A stretch of 36,769 bases of DNA, taken from the NCBI GenBank assembly GCA_030447585.1, contig JAUJOO010000013.1, forward strand, positions 38,269 to 75,037, read 5' to 3'. This document shows, piece after piece, positions 9,996 through 19,521 of the stretch. This DNA comes from Nocardioidaceae bacterium (lineage in GTDB: Bacteria > Actinomycetota > Actinomycetes > Propionibacteriales > Nocardioidaceae). The translations under genes and the position numbers were made by a program. How positions within the stretch are numbered: position 1 is the first letter of the stretch; the number at the start of each line of letters is the position of its first letter. The notes under the pieces were generated by a model. That model searched no databases. It worked only from the letters and a program-made list of their open reading frames with translations, and was not told the DNA's origin.

Positions 9996-10040
9996 CAGGC
10001 CGGTCGCGCTGGAGGACAAGCGGCCAGCGCGACCGGCCTG
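9996..10040. terminator. Bidirectional transcription terminator between convergent genes
   Basis: A perfect 17-bp inverted repeat has arms at 9996-10012 and 10024-10040, separated by an 11-nt loop. It is very GC-rich, lies 54 nt after the exporter stop (plus strand) and 20 nt before the M36 peptidase stop (minus strand). Its symmetry and position between convergent stops suit a terminator for both transcripts. No U-tract follows, which is common in high-GC actinobacteria. Confidence 0.75.
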
Positions 10041-10059
10041 TGCGGCCACAGCTCCTCCG

Positions 10060-13000
10060 CTACAAAACCAACGTCGCCGCCAACGCCGGAGTGGCAGTGG
10101 TCAACGCGCCCGAGAAGCTCGCGGTGTTGGTCAGCACACTCCCGGTGGCAAGACCGGGGGAGACCTGCACCTTCAAAGTGACCGAGCCCTCCTCGAGCAC
10201 GTCGACGCTGCCGAGCTTCCAGGTCACCGTCCGGGTGCTCGCGTTGTAGCTGTCCCGGCCGCTGGCCGACACGAACGAGACGCCCTTGGGCAGCTTGTCG
10301 GTGATCTTCGCCTGCTCCGACGCCGCCGGACCGAGGTTGGCGTAGTCGAGCGTGTAGCTGATCGTCTGCCCCTGGTCCGCCAACGCGGGACCGGTCTTCG
10401 TGAACGCCACGAAGGGGTCCATCGGGGTGCCGGAGCCACCGCCACCGTCACCGCCGGCCGAGAACACCTGCAGCTCGGCGGCCCGGACGTTGGTGTCCTG
10501 CGGAGCGATCCGTGACTCGTCCGGAGCGGAGACCAGGCCATCGGTCCGGCAGTCGGAGTTGACGAACGGGTCGTTGTCCTGGTCGCCGTGGTACTCGCTG
10601 TTGCCGGTGCACTGGTTGCTCAGCACGACCATCCGCACGTGCGTCGCCCGGGTGTCCGGCACATCGAACTCGCGGAGGATAAGGCTCGGTGCGAGCGGCC
10701 GCGGCACACTGGCCGGGAACGCCTCCGGCCGGCTGGTGAAGACCCGGTTGAAGCCCGCACCGGCGTTGTCAGCGGTGCTGCGCTGGCTACAGTTGTTCGT
10801 CGCGGTGACCGTGCAGGTCTCGATGGCGAACTGACGCAGCGCCGAGAACCTGTTCTGCGAGTTGTCCTGCGGGTCGCACTCCTCCTCGCCTTCGCACGGG
10901 GCACCGGAGCGAAGCAGAGCGCTGACCTTCACCACGTCGACAAGCTTGCTGGCTTTGCCCGCAAGATCCACGGTCACCTGACGGCCGCGCACCGTGTTGG
11001 CGTCGTTGCCGACGGTGCCACCGAACTCGGTGCCCGGCCTGCCGGACACGAAGTTGCTTCTCTCGGTGTCGTCGATCAGGTTCCGCAGGTTGACCCCGTC
11101 ACCCGTGATAGTCGCGCCGTTGGTCACCGACGCCAAGTTGGGGACCAGCAGGAAGTTGACCGGCCGGGTCTCCGATGCCTTGAACGTACGAGTAATCCGT
11201 GTCATCCCGTAGCCGGGTGCCTGGACGACGAACTCGTACGTGCCGGGGAGGAACCTCGCGGTGTCACTGAACTCCGGCGTAGCCGGGTCCGCGTCCTTGG
11301 CAACCGTGTCGGCGATGGGCGTGACCCTGCCTTCGTAGTGGCCGACGTAGATCCGGACGCCCTTGATCAGCTCACGTGCGGCGTTGACCGGCCTGAAGGT
11401 GATGGTCGCCTCGTTTGTCGACTTCGGCGACTCGAAGCTGGCGATCGGCTGTATGTCGTCGGTGCCCGTGGTGGATGCCTTGGCACCGAAGCCGCGGCGG
11501 GCGAAGTTGTCCCACAGCAGCTTCTGGTTCTGCTCCGCCGAAGCGCAGCAGGTCGGCGCCGAGGTAGGCGTCGCGAGCCCCCAGCATGCTGACCGCCGGC
11601 GGCATCATCAGGTAGGCATCGAAGACGATCTGCATCCAGCGCCGGTTGCCGGGGCACTTGTTGGCCTGCACCACGCCGTCCGCGCAGCGCTCCTGCAGGC
11701 CCTGGTTGCTGGCCGGGAAGCGTGCGTTGTACTTGGCGATCATGGCCTGGCGGATGTCGAAGTTGACCGCACTCCAGATCTCGCCGTCGTCGTGCGGGCT
11801 CTCCCGGCCACTGCCGTCGTAGCCCTGCACGTCGCTGAAGTTCAGCGGGCTGTTGTTCATCCCGTAGTTGCGGATGCCGGCCTGCTCGTTACCGGTCACG
11901 TAGGCGCCGACAGAGAATGGGTTCTCGCCGTCGGTGGGCACGTAGTCGTACTCCATGAGGTACTCGACGGCGGTGAGGTCGCTGTAGCTCTCACCCATCG
12001 CCCGCGCCTGGCCGTCGGCGCTGGAGGTCAAGCCCGCATCGGGGCCGCCGACCATGCGGTTGGAGATGGCGTGGGTGTACTCATGGCCGATGACGGACTG
12101 GTCGAAGTCGCCGTCGGTGCAGGAGGCGTAGAACGCGCCAGGCAGCGGCTGCCACAGGTACATGTTGGTGATACCGGGGATGCCGTCGTTCAGCGTGGTC
12201 TGGTTGGCGTTGTCGCGGCCGGTGAAGCTGGGGAAGCCACCCTGGATGGCGCCGGCCTGGGACTGGCCAACCTCGGGGTCGTTCTCCCGTTGCGGCGAGG
12301 TGTTGCCGAAGTTGTTCTCCTGCATGTTGAAGTTGTTCTCGGTGAAGCCGAGGAAGTACGACCAGTCGTGCATCCGGTTGTGGTTCACGAACAGGCTCGT
12401 CGTCGCGGCGTCGATGTCGTTGCGCTGCGGCGAGGTGAACACGGTCGGCGAGCACTTCTCGTCGCGCCACTGGTCGGTCCAGTTGTAGATGTACTCGCGG
12501 TTGATGCTGATCGGCATCTGGCCCAACGGACCGGGGCCGCGGAAGTTGAACCAGGCCTCGGCGGTGCGGGCGTTGTTGCCGCGGGTGGTGAACGACGGTG
12601 TGTTCGTCCGGGTGTCCTGGTCCCAGGGTGCCCGGGCCGCCAGGTTGCCCTCCTCACGGTCACAGCCGGCGGGAAGGGGACCGGGGTCCGTCTGGGCGTC
12701 GGCGCGAGTGAAGCAGCCGATGATGCGGGTGTCGGTGTTCTCGCCGCCCAGCGGCGGGTTCGCGGTGAAGTACTTCCACTTCGGGGACTTGAAGGGGTTG
12801 GGGAACACGTCGCTGGTCACGTAGGCGCCGTTGTAGGTGGTGGGATCCAACTGGTTGGCGTCGAAGGGGCAGACCTCTGCGTGGTAGGTGCCGGGCTGCA
12901 GCTCCTGGCCATTCCTGTCGTACTGCACGAACTCGGGGCTGAAGAGGGTGTCACCGGGACCGCCGACCGAGTCGCCATTGGGGTCATACAGGTTGAGGAC

Positions 13001-14068
13001 GATGTCGTTGACCGTCACGGTGGCGGCTGCAATCACCGTGATGCTCTTGGTGCCGGCGGGGACCTCGATCGGCTCCCTCGGGCCACAGGCCGTCGCGGTG
13101 TAGGAGCCTGAGAACTCCCCCGCGGTGGGCGCCATCGAAAGGGCTCCGGTCCGGGGCAGCGTGCTGGCGGTGCTGGCGGTGCTGGCGTGGCTGGTGCGGT
13201 TGGTGCGGAACAGGACCTTTTCGGTTTGGGCGTCGACGAAGACGGTGTAGGCGTGCTCGTCGGAGGAGGAGTTGGGGTAGACGATGGTCTCGAAGGCGGG
13301 TCGCACCCCGTCCTTCGGCGTGGGCAGCGCCACCAGTCGGGACCGCTGCGGCTCGGTGAACCCCTCGACCGCGAAGACCGTCCAGCCTCGCTCCTGCCGC
13401 ACTCCGCTGATGGCGGTGTCCGGGGCGGCCCTGTCGACGCTGGCGGCCGCGATCTGCCAGGCCTTGGTCGGCTGGAGGCTCGGTGCTGCGGGCGCGTTGC
13501 CGTCACCGACCGCTGACGACGAGACGTAGGCGATCTTGCCGGCGACGACACCGACGCTGATCATGCCGTCCTGGGCTGCCGGAAGCGAGCCAAAGCGCTG
13601 CCGGAACAGCACCACGTGGGCTGGGCTGCCGGTCAACTTCGAGTCGTTGATCACTTCCAGGTTGTCGAGGCCGGCCGCGGAGAGGCGGAACAGCGCCCGG
13701 TTGGCCGAGATGAACGACTTCGCGGCCGTGACGGGGTTGCTGTTCAGGCCAGTGGCCAAGTATCCGCTGGTCTTGATCAGCGAGGCGGGGGTCCCGTATC
13801 GGTTCCACTCCACGCGGGCACCGAGGGCGTCGACGCGTGACTTGGCGGCGCTCGAGGGAGTCAACCGTCCGGCGCGGGTGTCAAGGTCGTTGAGCCCGCC
13901 CTCCGCGCCGAAGACGTCGTGGATCTCGCTTGCCGACCCGTCATCGGGTTCGGACACGGCGGCAGCGCCGAAAGGCGTCGTCGTGCCTGCGAGCAGGAGT
14001 CCGGAAACGGAAAGTGCCGCCACAACCGAAAGGCTGCGGCGGCGAAGGAAGACAAGGCGTGAGGGCAT
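10060..14068 (-). CDS. Secreted M36 (fungalysin) metallopeptidase with C-terminal DUF11-type domain (one frame break)
   Basis: Extracellular zinc endopeptidase made as a preproenzyme of about 1,335 residues. Residues 1-35 are a signal peptide: a basic start with FLRRRSLS, which could be a Tat motif, then a hydrophobic core. An FTP/PepSY-like propeptide follows (around 110-190). A jelly-roll segment near 320-405 resembles a bacterial pre-peptidase C-terminal domain inserted before the catalytic part. The zinc site is HEYTH at 662-666, with the third ligand probably Glu693 in GESYSD. The C-terminus contains a PEGA-like strand region and ends in a DUF11-type repeat (DQGQTISYTLDYANLGPAA). The frame changes near 11534-11540. 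ATG 14068 is chosen because AAAAGG lies about 8 nt upstream; GTG 14077 sits on that site. Confidence 0.88.
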
Positions 14069-14222
14069 GTGGAGCACCTTTTCGTCTGGGCGAGGAGCGA
14101 TGCGGCCGGCAGATGGTTCTCTACCTTAACGCCGATGTGCGCAGAAGGTTACGGTGTGACAGAAAAATAGTGCGCCACCAGCCGTCGGCGACCGTGGCGG
14201 ATAGGTCCCGCTGCGTCTCGCG

Positions 14223-15596
14223 TTAGAGGGCGAGCGACAGCCTCACCACGTCGGCGAGGCGGTGCGCCAGCATGTCAGCCTGGTCGGCGGACGCGGCTTC
14301 GACCATGACCCGCACCAGCGGCTCGGTGCCCGACGGACGCAGCAGGACCCGGCCGGTGGAGCCCAGCTCCTCCTCTGCCTGCTTGACCGCAGCGGCGACT
14401 GTCTCGTCGGAGTGGGCGCGGGCCTTGTCGACGCCGGCCACGTTGACGAGGGTCTGTGGGTACTTCGCCATCACGGCGGCCAGCTCGGCAAGGGGGCGCC
14501 CTGTAGACGCCATTCGGGCGGCGACGTGCAGCGCGGCGAGCACGCCGTCACCGGTCGTCGCGTGGGCGCTCATGATCACGTGGCCGGACTGCTCACCGCC
14601 CAACGCGAAGGCGCCGGCCCGCATCTCCTCGAGCACGTAGCGATCGCCCACCTTGGCCTGCACGACTTTGATGCCTGCACCGGTGAGAGCAGTCACGAAA
14701 CCCAGGTTGCTCATCACCGTTGCGACGACGGTGTTGTGCGGCAGCGCCTTCGCCTCGTGCGCGGCCAGCGCGAGAACGGCCAGGATCTGGTCGCCGTCCA
14801 CGACGTCACCGCGCGCATCCACGGCAAGGACCCGGTCCGCGTCACCGTCGAGGGCGAAGCCGACGTCGGCGCTCTGCTCCACGACCGCGCGCTGCAGTGG
14901 CCCAAGATGCGTCGAACCGCAGTCGGCGTTGATGTTGAGCCCGTCCGGCTGATCGTGGATCGCGACGACGGCAGCCCCCGCGGCCGTGAGGGCCGCCGGT
15001 GCGACCTGCCAGGACGCCCCGTTGGCACAGTCCACAACGATGGTCAGGCCGGTGAGCGGGGCAGGCACCGTCGACACCAGGTGCGCCACGTATCGACCGG
15101 TCGCGTCGGCCAGGTCGACGACGCGTCCCACGTCCGCGCCGACGGGTCGTGGCCAGTCCTCCCCCATGCCCGACTCGATCGCGTCCTCGGCGGCGTCCTC
15201 GAGCTTTAGCCCCCCGCGGGCGAAGAACTTGATCCCGTTGTCCGGCATCGGGTTGTGAGAGGCGGAGATCATTACGCCGAAGTCCGCGTCCGTCTCCGCG
15301 GTGAGGTAGGCGACGCCGGGAGTCGGCAGCACCCCCAACCGGCGTACGTCGACCCCGGCAGACGCAAGCGCACCCACCACGACCGACTCGAGGAAGTCAC
15401 CAGAGGCCCGCGGGTCACGACCCACCACTGCCACCGGTCGGGGACGGCCCCGTGCGGCCACGCTCCCGGCCGACGGCGTCTCGGCGTCGACGCCCAGCAC
15501 ACGCGCCGCCGCAACGCAGAGGTCGTGCACGAGCTCAGCCGTGAGGTCGCGGTTGGCGACCCCCCGCACCCCGTCTGTGCCGAAGAGTCGAGACAC
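14223..15596 (-). CDS. glmM: Phosphoglucosamine mutase
   Basis: Interconverts glucosamine-6-phosphate and glucosamine-1-phosphate, the step after GlmS on the way to UDP-GlcNAc. The 457-residue protein starts [15 protein letters not shown]. The active-site loop is [15 protein letters not shown], with the phosphoserine at Ser113. The Mg loop is DGDADR at 250-255, the sugar-binding loop GGEQSGH has Glu333, and the phosphate-binding loop is RPSGTEP at 418-424. All four motifs are intact and the frame is unbroken. It starts 14 nt after rpsI, so it belongs to the rplM-rpsI-glmM transcript. About 155 nt without a gene follow, presumably holding the M36 gene's promoter. Confidence 0.96.
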   Translation of the reverse strand: MSRLFGTDGVRGVANRDLTAELVHDLCVAAARVLGVDAETPSAGSVAARGRPRPVAVVGRDPRASGDFLESVVVGALASAGVDVRRLGVLPTPGVAYLTAETDADFGVMISASHNPMPDNGIKFFARGGLKLEDAAEDAIESGMGEDWPRPVGADVGRVVDLADATGRYVAHLVSTVPAPLTGLTIVVDCANGASWQVAPAALTAAGAAVVAIHDQPDGLNINADCGSTHLGPLQRAVVEQSADVGFALDGDADRVLAVDARGDVVDGDQILAVLALAAHEAKALPHNTVVATVMSNLGFVTALTGAGIKVVQAKVGDRYVLEEMRAGAFALGGEQSGHVIMSAHATTGDGVLAALHVAARMASTGRPLAELAAVMAKYPQTLVNVAGVDKARAHSDETVAAAVKQAEEELGSTGRVLLRPSGTEPLVRVMVEAASADQADMLAHRLADVVRLSLAL

Positions 15597-15610
15597 CGGC
15601 TGGGCAGGGG

Positions 15611-16105
15611 TCAGCGCTTGCTGTACTGAGGCGCCTTACGGGCCTTCTTCAGACCTGCCTTCTTGCGCTCCTTGATCCGCGCGTCACGGGTCAACATGCC
15701 CGCCTTCTTGAGCGACGGACGGTGCGCCTCGACATCGATCTCGTTCAGTGCGCGGGAGACACCGAGACGCAGTGCACCGGCCTGGCCGCTGGCGCCGCCG
15801 CCATGGATGCGCGCGACGACGTCGTACTGCCCCACCATGCCTGTCAGGACGAAGGGCTCGTTGACGAGCTGTTGGTGCAGCTTGTTCGGGAAGTACTCGT
15901 CAAGGGCGCGGCCGTTGACAGCCCAGGTGCCGCTGCCGGGCACGATCCGGACCCGGGCGACGGCTTCCTTGCGGCGCCCTGTTGCCGCTGCAGGGGCGAT
16001 GTTGGCGCTCCGGACCGGGCCGCCGGGACTCGTCGCGGTCTCGGTGGTGTACTCGCTGGGCGCGTCGAGCTCGTCGTCGACAACGGTGTCAGTGGTCTCG
16101 GCCAC
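15611..16105 (-). CDS. rpsI: 30S ribosomal protein S9
   Basis: Small-subunit ribosomal protein whose C-terminal tail reaches the decoding site. 164 residues: an acidic, Ser/Thr-rich extension of about 40 residues typical of actinobacterial S9, then the conserved [52 protein letters not shown] and the basic C-terminus ending PQYSKR. The final Lys-Arg is the conserved P-site contact. It follows rplM by about 59 nt and precedes glmM by 14 nt. Frame intact. Confidence 0.97.
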   Translation of the reverse strand: MAETTDTVVDDELDAPSEYTTETATSPGGPVRSANIAPAAATGRRKEAVARVRIVPGSGTWAVNGRALDEYFPNKLHQQLVNEPFVLTGMVGQYDVVARIHGGGASGQAGALRLGVSRALNEIDVEAHRPSLKKAGMLTRDARIKERKKAGLKKARKAPQYSKR

Positions 16106-16164
16106 GGGTGTTCCTCACTTCAAACCTGCGGATGGTGCCGGCAGCGCCGGCCGGTCAAGCGTTG

Positions 16165-16608
16165 TCATTGGGCGATCTGGGTGATCTGGTACTTGTTCGG
16201 CTGCTGTGCCTGATGCGGGTGGTGTGGACCGGCGTAGACCTTGAGCTTCCTCAGCAGCGCACGACTCAGCCTGTTCTTCGGGAGCATTCCCCAAACGGCC
16301 TTCTCTATCGCCCTGCGTGGGTCCTTCTGGAGCAGGTCGCCGTACGTCGTCGACGACAGACCACCGGGGTAACCGGAGTGCCGGTAGGCCAGCTTGGTCT
16401 CGCGCTTGGAGCCGGACAACGAGACCTTCTCGGCGTTCACGATGATGACGAAGTCCCCCGCGTCGACGTGCGGCGCAAAAGTGGGCTTGTGCTTGCCGCG
16501 CAACAAGGTGGCGGCCTCGACAGCAAGCCGTCCCAAGACGACATCTGTGGCGTCGATGACATGCCACTCCCGCGTGATGTCGCCGGGCTTCGGGCTGTAC
16601 GTACGCAC
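16165..16608 (-). CDS. rplM: 50S ribosomal protein L13
   Basis: Early-assembling large-subunit protein. A GTG at 16608 gives a 147-residue product starting [20 protein letters not shown], the standard L13 length and N-terminus. The frame stays open 19 codons upstream, but that extension is not conserved. A GAAGG ribosome-binding site lies 9 nt before the GTG. Internal hallmarks are [39 protein letters not shown] and [13 protein letters not shown]. It leads the rplM-rpsI-glmM operon with a leader of about 105 nt, long enough to hold ribosomal-protein feedback control, although no specific structure was identified. Confidence 0.97.
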   Translation of the reverse strand: MRTYSPKPGDITREWHVIDATDVVLGRLAVEAATLLRGKHKPTFAPHVDAGDFVIIVNAEKVSLSGSKRETKLAYRHSGYPGGLSSTTYGDLLQKDPRRAIEKAVWGMLPKNRLSRALLRKLKVYAGPHHPHQAQQPNKYQITQIAQ

Positions 16609-16714
16609 GGTGGTCGACCTTCGTCTCGAATCGGTGATGTCATGGTGCCGTGACGCGCCGGACATCTGCCAGGCGGCTCTAGCATTTGTTGGCTACAAAG
16701 CACAACGACCGCCC

Positions 16715-16744
16715 AGAATACCGACGAGGCCCGGCCCCGGTCAA
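16715..16744 (-). promoter_or_regulatory. Candidate housekeeping promoter for rplM-rpsI-glmM
   Basis: On the reverse strand, TTGACC (16744-16739) and TATTCT (16720-16715) are separated by 18 bp. They resemble -35 and -10 boxes of the main sigma factor in an otherwise GC-rich gap. The -10 box lies about 107 nt upstream of the rplM GTG. Read from sequence only. Confidence 0.45.
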
Positions 16745-16790
16745 AACGAGCAGAAGCACGTCGGGTCAAGGCGAGTCGTACCATGGCGGG

Positions 16791-17366
16791 ATGCCCTTGT
16801 CCGCGGACTCGGCGCTGCCTGCGCGGCCGCGTCGGGTTCTGGTGGCGGGTAGCTCTGGTGCCGGCAAGTCGACGTTGGCGCGGGTCATCGCGACGTCGCT
16901 GGGGCTGGCCTACACGGACCTCGACGGGTTGCACCACGGCGCGGGTTGGGTGCCGCGGCCGGACTTCCTCGACGACGTACGTCGACTCGCCGCGCAGGAC
17001 GCCTGGGTCACAGAGTGGCAGTATTCGGCGGCGCGCCCGGTCCTGCTCGAGCGCGCCGACCTGCTCGTCTACCTGCTGCATCCGAGGTGGGTGTCGTTCA
17101 GCCGAGTTGTCCGACGTACCGTCCGTCGACGGCTTTGGCGCGAGGAGCTGTGGAACGGCAACTTCGAGCCGCCGATGCGCACGATCCTCACCGATCCCGA
17201 CTACATCATCCGCTGGCACCGCCGCTCGTACGCGAGCAACCGCAGGCGACATGCGGAGCTGACCGGCTCCCCCCCAGATCGGCTCACGATCGTGGAGCTG
17301 CGCCGACCAGCAGACGTGGGCCGGTGGGCACGGGGGCCGCTCGCGGATGCGGCGCACGTCGGATGA
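16791..17366 (+). CDS. P-loop kinase-like protein (FlaR/topology-modulation-like family)
   Basis: A cytoplasmic nucleotide-binding protein of 191 residues. It has Walker A AGSSGAGKSTLARVIA near residue 20, then LGLAYTDLDGLHHGAGWVP, DAWVTEWQYS and a basic helix VVRRTVRRRLWREELWNGN. The small adenylate-kinase-like fold, the D-LDGLHH motif and the W-preceded loop match proteins annotated as FlaR or DNA topology modulation proteins, whose biochemical role is uncertain. ATG 16791 is used; an ATG eight bases earlier is in another frame. It is divergent from rplM and probably monocistronic. Confidence 0.8.
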   Translation: MPLSADSALPARPRRVLVAGSSGAGKSTLARVIATSLGLAYTDLDGLHHGAGWVPRPDFLDDVRRLAAQDAWVTEWQYSAARPVLLERADLLVYLLHPRWVSFSRVVRRTVRRRLWREELWNGNFEPPMRTILTDPDYIIRWHRRSYASNRRRHAELTGSPPDRLTIVELRRPADVGRWARGPLADAAHVG

Positions 17367-17649
17367 CTGACAGTTCGGCTGTCCTGCTCCGTGGCCACCC
17401 CCCTTTCCGGAATCTCGCCGGGGGGCCCATCGGGGGACGCGGCGAGGACTGCGGCAACGACTATGAGATGGAGGCAGTCGCCGACTGGGGTGGCTACGAG
17501 GAATGCACGCCGTGGTGAACAGACTGACCATCCACCATGGCCGAGCGTGGACGGGCCGCGGCGGAGTTGAAGCGCACTGCACTGACCAGATGCCACAGCT
17601 CACAAACCAGAGACCGGCCATGCGACCACGCCTCGGAGCGGTCGCGCGC
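17367..17649. other. Intergenic stretch at the left edge of the toxin locus
   Basis: 283 nt between convergent genes. I see no conserved gene. A C6/G6 pair separated by about 16 nt near 17397-17430 could form a weak stem-loop, and several short reading frames have no recognisable content. It marks the change from housekeeping genes to the toxin region; no tRNA or direct-repeat attachment site was found. Confidence 0.4.
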
Positions 17650-18081
17650 TCAGACCCAGATTCGGGGCCCAGCCGAAGGGCCCGCCCGCAGGTCCGCGTA
17701 GGCGACGCCGCTGGCTGTGTTGGTGTAGGGCTGCAGGACGGTCATCGCCATCCCGTCGGCATGCTCCAGCGTGACTTGGATCGCGTCGCCGGGTTCGTCG
17801 GCAAGGCGTATGTCGGCGACCCAGCCGGCGGCGCGGATCAGGTCTCGCCGTTGGACTAGGCCGTCGACCAGGGTCTCGAGCAGCGTTTGGCTGTCGGGGA
17901 ACTCTGCGTCGGAGTCGGGTGCGTGCAGGGTGGCTTGGCCGTCGTGGTCGATGCTGACACCGAACGGGTAGAACTCGCCGTGCCGCTCCAGCAGGACGCT
18001 GGCCTGCTCCAGGCAGGCGTCGAGCAGGCCGTCCAGATCGTCCTGGGTCTGCTGGGACACCGAGTCGCGCCATGAGGGCAT
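17650..18081 (-). CDS. Acidic 143-residue protein of unknown function
   Basis: I do not recognise a named family. The protein has no signal peptide or membrane segment and is acidic. It opens MPSWRDSVSQQTQDDLDGLL, contains HGEFYPFGVSIDHDGQ, and ends YADLRAGPSAGPRIWV. The alternation of an amphipathic N-terminal helix with beta strands looks like a small alpha/beta protein. It is the last gene on the minus strand of the toxin locus, 37 nt after the HEAT-repeat gene, so it may be an immunity or accessory protein. That role is inferred from position only. Confidence 0.6.
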   Translation of the reverse strand: MPSWRDSVSQQTQDDLDGLLDACLEQASVLLERHGEFYPFGVSIDHDGQATLHAPDSDAEFPDSQTLLETLVDGLVQRRDLIRAAGWVADIRLADEPGDAIQVTLEHADGMAMTVLQPYTNTASGVAYADLRAGPSAGPRIWV

Positions 18082-18118
18082 TGGTTTGTCTCCTCTGCCG
18101 GGGTGGTGGCGGATACTG

Positions 18119-18814
18119 CTAGTCGGGCGGGGCTTCGGGCAGCTTGTTGAGTGCTCTGACGATGTCCTTGCGCCGCCAGCTGTCGGTCTCCTCGGCGGCG
18201 TACTTCTCCAGATGCGGCCGGGCGCTGGGGTCCTTCAGCTTGCCCAGCGCGATCGCCGCGTAGACGCGGACGTCCCAGTCCGCCAGCAGCTCGATCAGCA
18301 CCGGCACCACCCGCTCGCGGGCCTTGCGCATGTTGCCCAACGCCTCCACGACCATGCCGCGGGACGACCCGTGGCGGCTGTCTTGGGCGATCGCCAGCAG
18401 CTCCTCCAGCACCGACTCATCGGCCACCTGGCACAGCGAGTCACCGATCGCGAACCGCAGATTGCGGTTCGACGGCTCGTCGGTGATCGGCATCGACTTG
18501 AACTGGTCGACCAGCGCCCGGGCCACCACCCGCCGCGGCCGCGCCCACCGGCTCCCCAACGTGTGAACGATGTCCGACCGCACCCGGTCCAAAGTGACCT
18601 TCGGCATCCACTCGATCAGGATCGGCACCGCCCGCTCATCCCCCACGGCCTCATCCCGCAGGTCCTGCACCGCCTCCACGTCGAACCCGGCCGCACGCAG
18701 ATCAGCCAGCACCCCCTGCGCATGCTCCTTGTACTCACGCCTGGCAGCCACCACATGTTGCCGAGACGCCAGCCGCTGCTCGGAACGATCAACCGACACG
18801 ACGCCCACCTCCAA
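18119..18814 (-). CDS. HEAT-repeat protein beside toxin-leader remnant
   Basis: A soluble protein of up to 231 residues built largely of helical HEAT-type repeats. Units include ERVVPVLIELLADWDVRVYAA with IALGKLKDPSARPHLEKYA, and an earlier unit with RFAIGDSLCQVADESVLEELLAI. Such scaffolds bind proteins, and some polymorphic-toxin loci use HEAT proteins as immunity or accessory factors. The start is uncertain: the N-terminal ~6 codons run into DNA derived from the end of the toxin-leader remnant upstream. With no intact toxin tip between that remnant and this gene, it could be an orphan immunity gene left after the tip was lost. Function is inferred. Confidence 0.65.
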   Translation of the reverse strand: MEVGVVSVDRSEQRLASRQHVVAARREYKEHAQGVLADLRAAGFDVEAVQDLRDEAVGDERAVPILIEWMPKVTLDRVRSDIVHTLGSRWARPRRVVARALVDQFKSMPITDEPSNRNLRFAIGDSLCQVADESVLEELLAIAQDSRHGSSRGMVVEALGNMRKARERVVPVLIELLADWDVRVYAAIALGKLKDPSARPHLEKYAAEETDSWRRKDIVRALNKLPEAPPD

Positions 18815-18829
18815 CCGCCACCGACCATG

Positions 18830-19251
18830 CCACAGCCTCGCCCGTGTCGTCGTCTGACCCGACCCCCACGACGGCCAAGCCGGTCGTTGCCTGGAGGGCC
18901 TTGCCGGCCGCCAGGAACCGCACCGACTCCGGCGTCGGACCCCGACCCAGCACCGGCCGCCGCCGTCTCGGCGGCTGCGTCCAGGTCGGCGCGCAGCCTG
19001 GCCTCCTCCACCCCCAGCTCGAACACCAGCCGCGCCCGTGCGGCGGAGACCCGGTCGTCGTAGCGCTACTGCTCCTCGGCCGCCGTAAGAGACCCACCAG
19101 GCCCCGCGGTGACCGGCTCGGCGTAGAACCCGGCCACCTGGGCCGCCTCGAAGCGGCCGTTCAGCTCCTCCACACCGGCGTCGTACGCCGCCACCGCGTC
19201 CGCGAACAGCTCCAACGCCCCACCGGCCACCGTCGCCGCCGCAGACACCGA
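18830..19251 (-). pseudogene. Toxin leader remnant (copy of the 24381-25760 toxin N-terminal core)
   Basis: On the reverse strand this reproduces residues ~67-198 of the complete toxin: SVSAAATVAGGALELFADAV, AAYDAGVEELNGRFEAAQVAG, LRADLDAAAE, GRGPTPESVRFLAAGKA. The reading frame is broken. A stop (TAG) follows GluGluGln just where the intact copy reads ERQRYDD, and the second half is in another frame. There is no start region and no C-terminal toxin domain. The left end runs into the HEAT gene; the right end stops abruptly at 19251 in unrelated plus-strand DNA. It is a recombination scar rather than an expressed gene. Confidence 0.8.
19196..19248. repeat. Toxin-leader anchor sequence (also near 20586 and 25507)
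   Basis: GCGTCCGCGAACAGCTCCAA and following bases (encoding ALELFADA on the reverse strand) recur near 20586-20638 and 25507-25559. The shared stretch of about 50 bp is only slightly changed. A second anchor, GTAGTCCAACAGCGATGGGT plus the acidic-run triplets, occurs near 20366, 22221 and 25066. These are the parts kept in even the most decayed copies. Confidence 0.8.
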
Positions 19252-19493
19252 CCGTCGAAGGGAGTACGCCGACCGCTGTGGAAGCCGCAGTCCGGCTGGC
19301 TCGGAGGTTGGCCGTCGTCGTGAACGGAGCGACCGCGGGTGACCAGACCGGCGAGATATGGTCCGACGGGCAGTCACGCCCGATGAGTCAGCCAACGCCG
19401 GAACGACCGGTCGACATTGTCGAGCTCCACTGGCACGCGTTGCGGGGCAGGCCGCCTCAGACACCGCACGGAGGTACGTTGAACTCTGCGTAG
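19252..19493 (+). pseudogene. Fragment of the 22615-23819 gene
   Basis: The plus-strand frame TAVEAAVRLARRLAVVV, then DQTGEIWS, VDIVELHWHALR and a diverged end, matches residues ~84-165 of the protein encoded at 22615-23819. The DNA is clearly related but diverged, closest over 19262-19310. There is no start before it: upstream bases belong to the toxin-leader remnant. It ends at a stop at 19493 where the long copy continues. It is a displaced, non-functional piece of an older duplication. Confidence 0.75.
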
Positions 19494-19521
19494 GGTCAAA
19501 ACGCCGAGTGCGACTGACCTC

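Noticed and set aside
11363-13111. Long plus-strand open frame (582 codons) across the M36 peptidase
   Set aside because: It is the antisense shadow of a GC-rich coding region. Its translation is Val/Gly/Ala-rich low complexity with no domain, while the minus strand encodes clear peptidase motifs.
17367-17649. tRNA or integration site at the edge of the toxin locus
   Set aside because: No cloverleaf, T-loop consensus or matching direct repeat was found, and no integrase gene is present.
18086-19063. Plus-strand 325-codon frame opposite the HEAT gene and toxin remnant
   Set aside because: Its product is His/Arg/Pro-rich with no domain, and it spans two unrelated minus-strand elements, so it is a chance frame.
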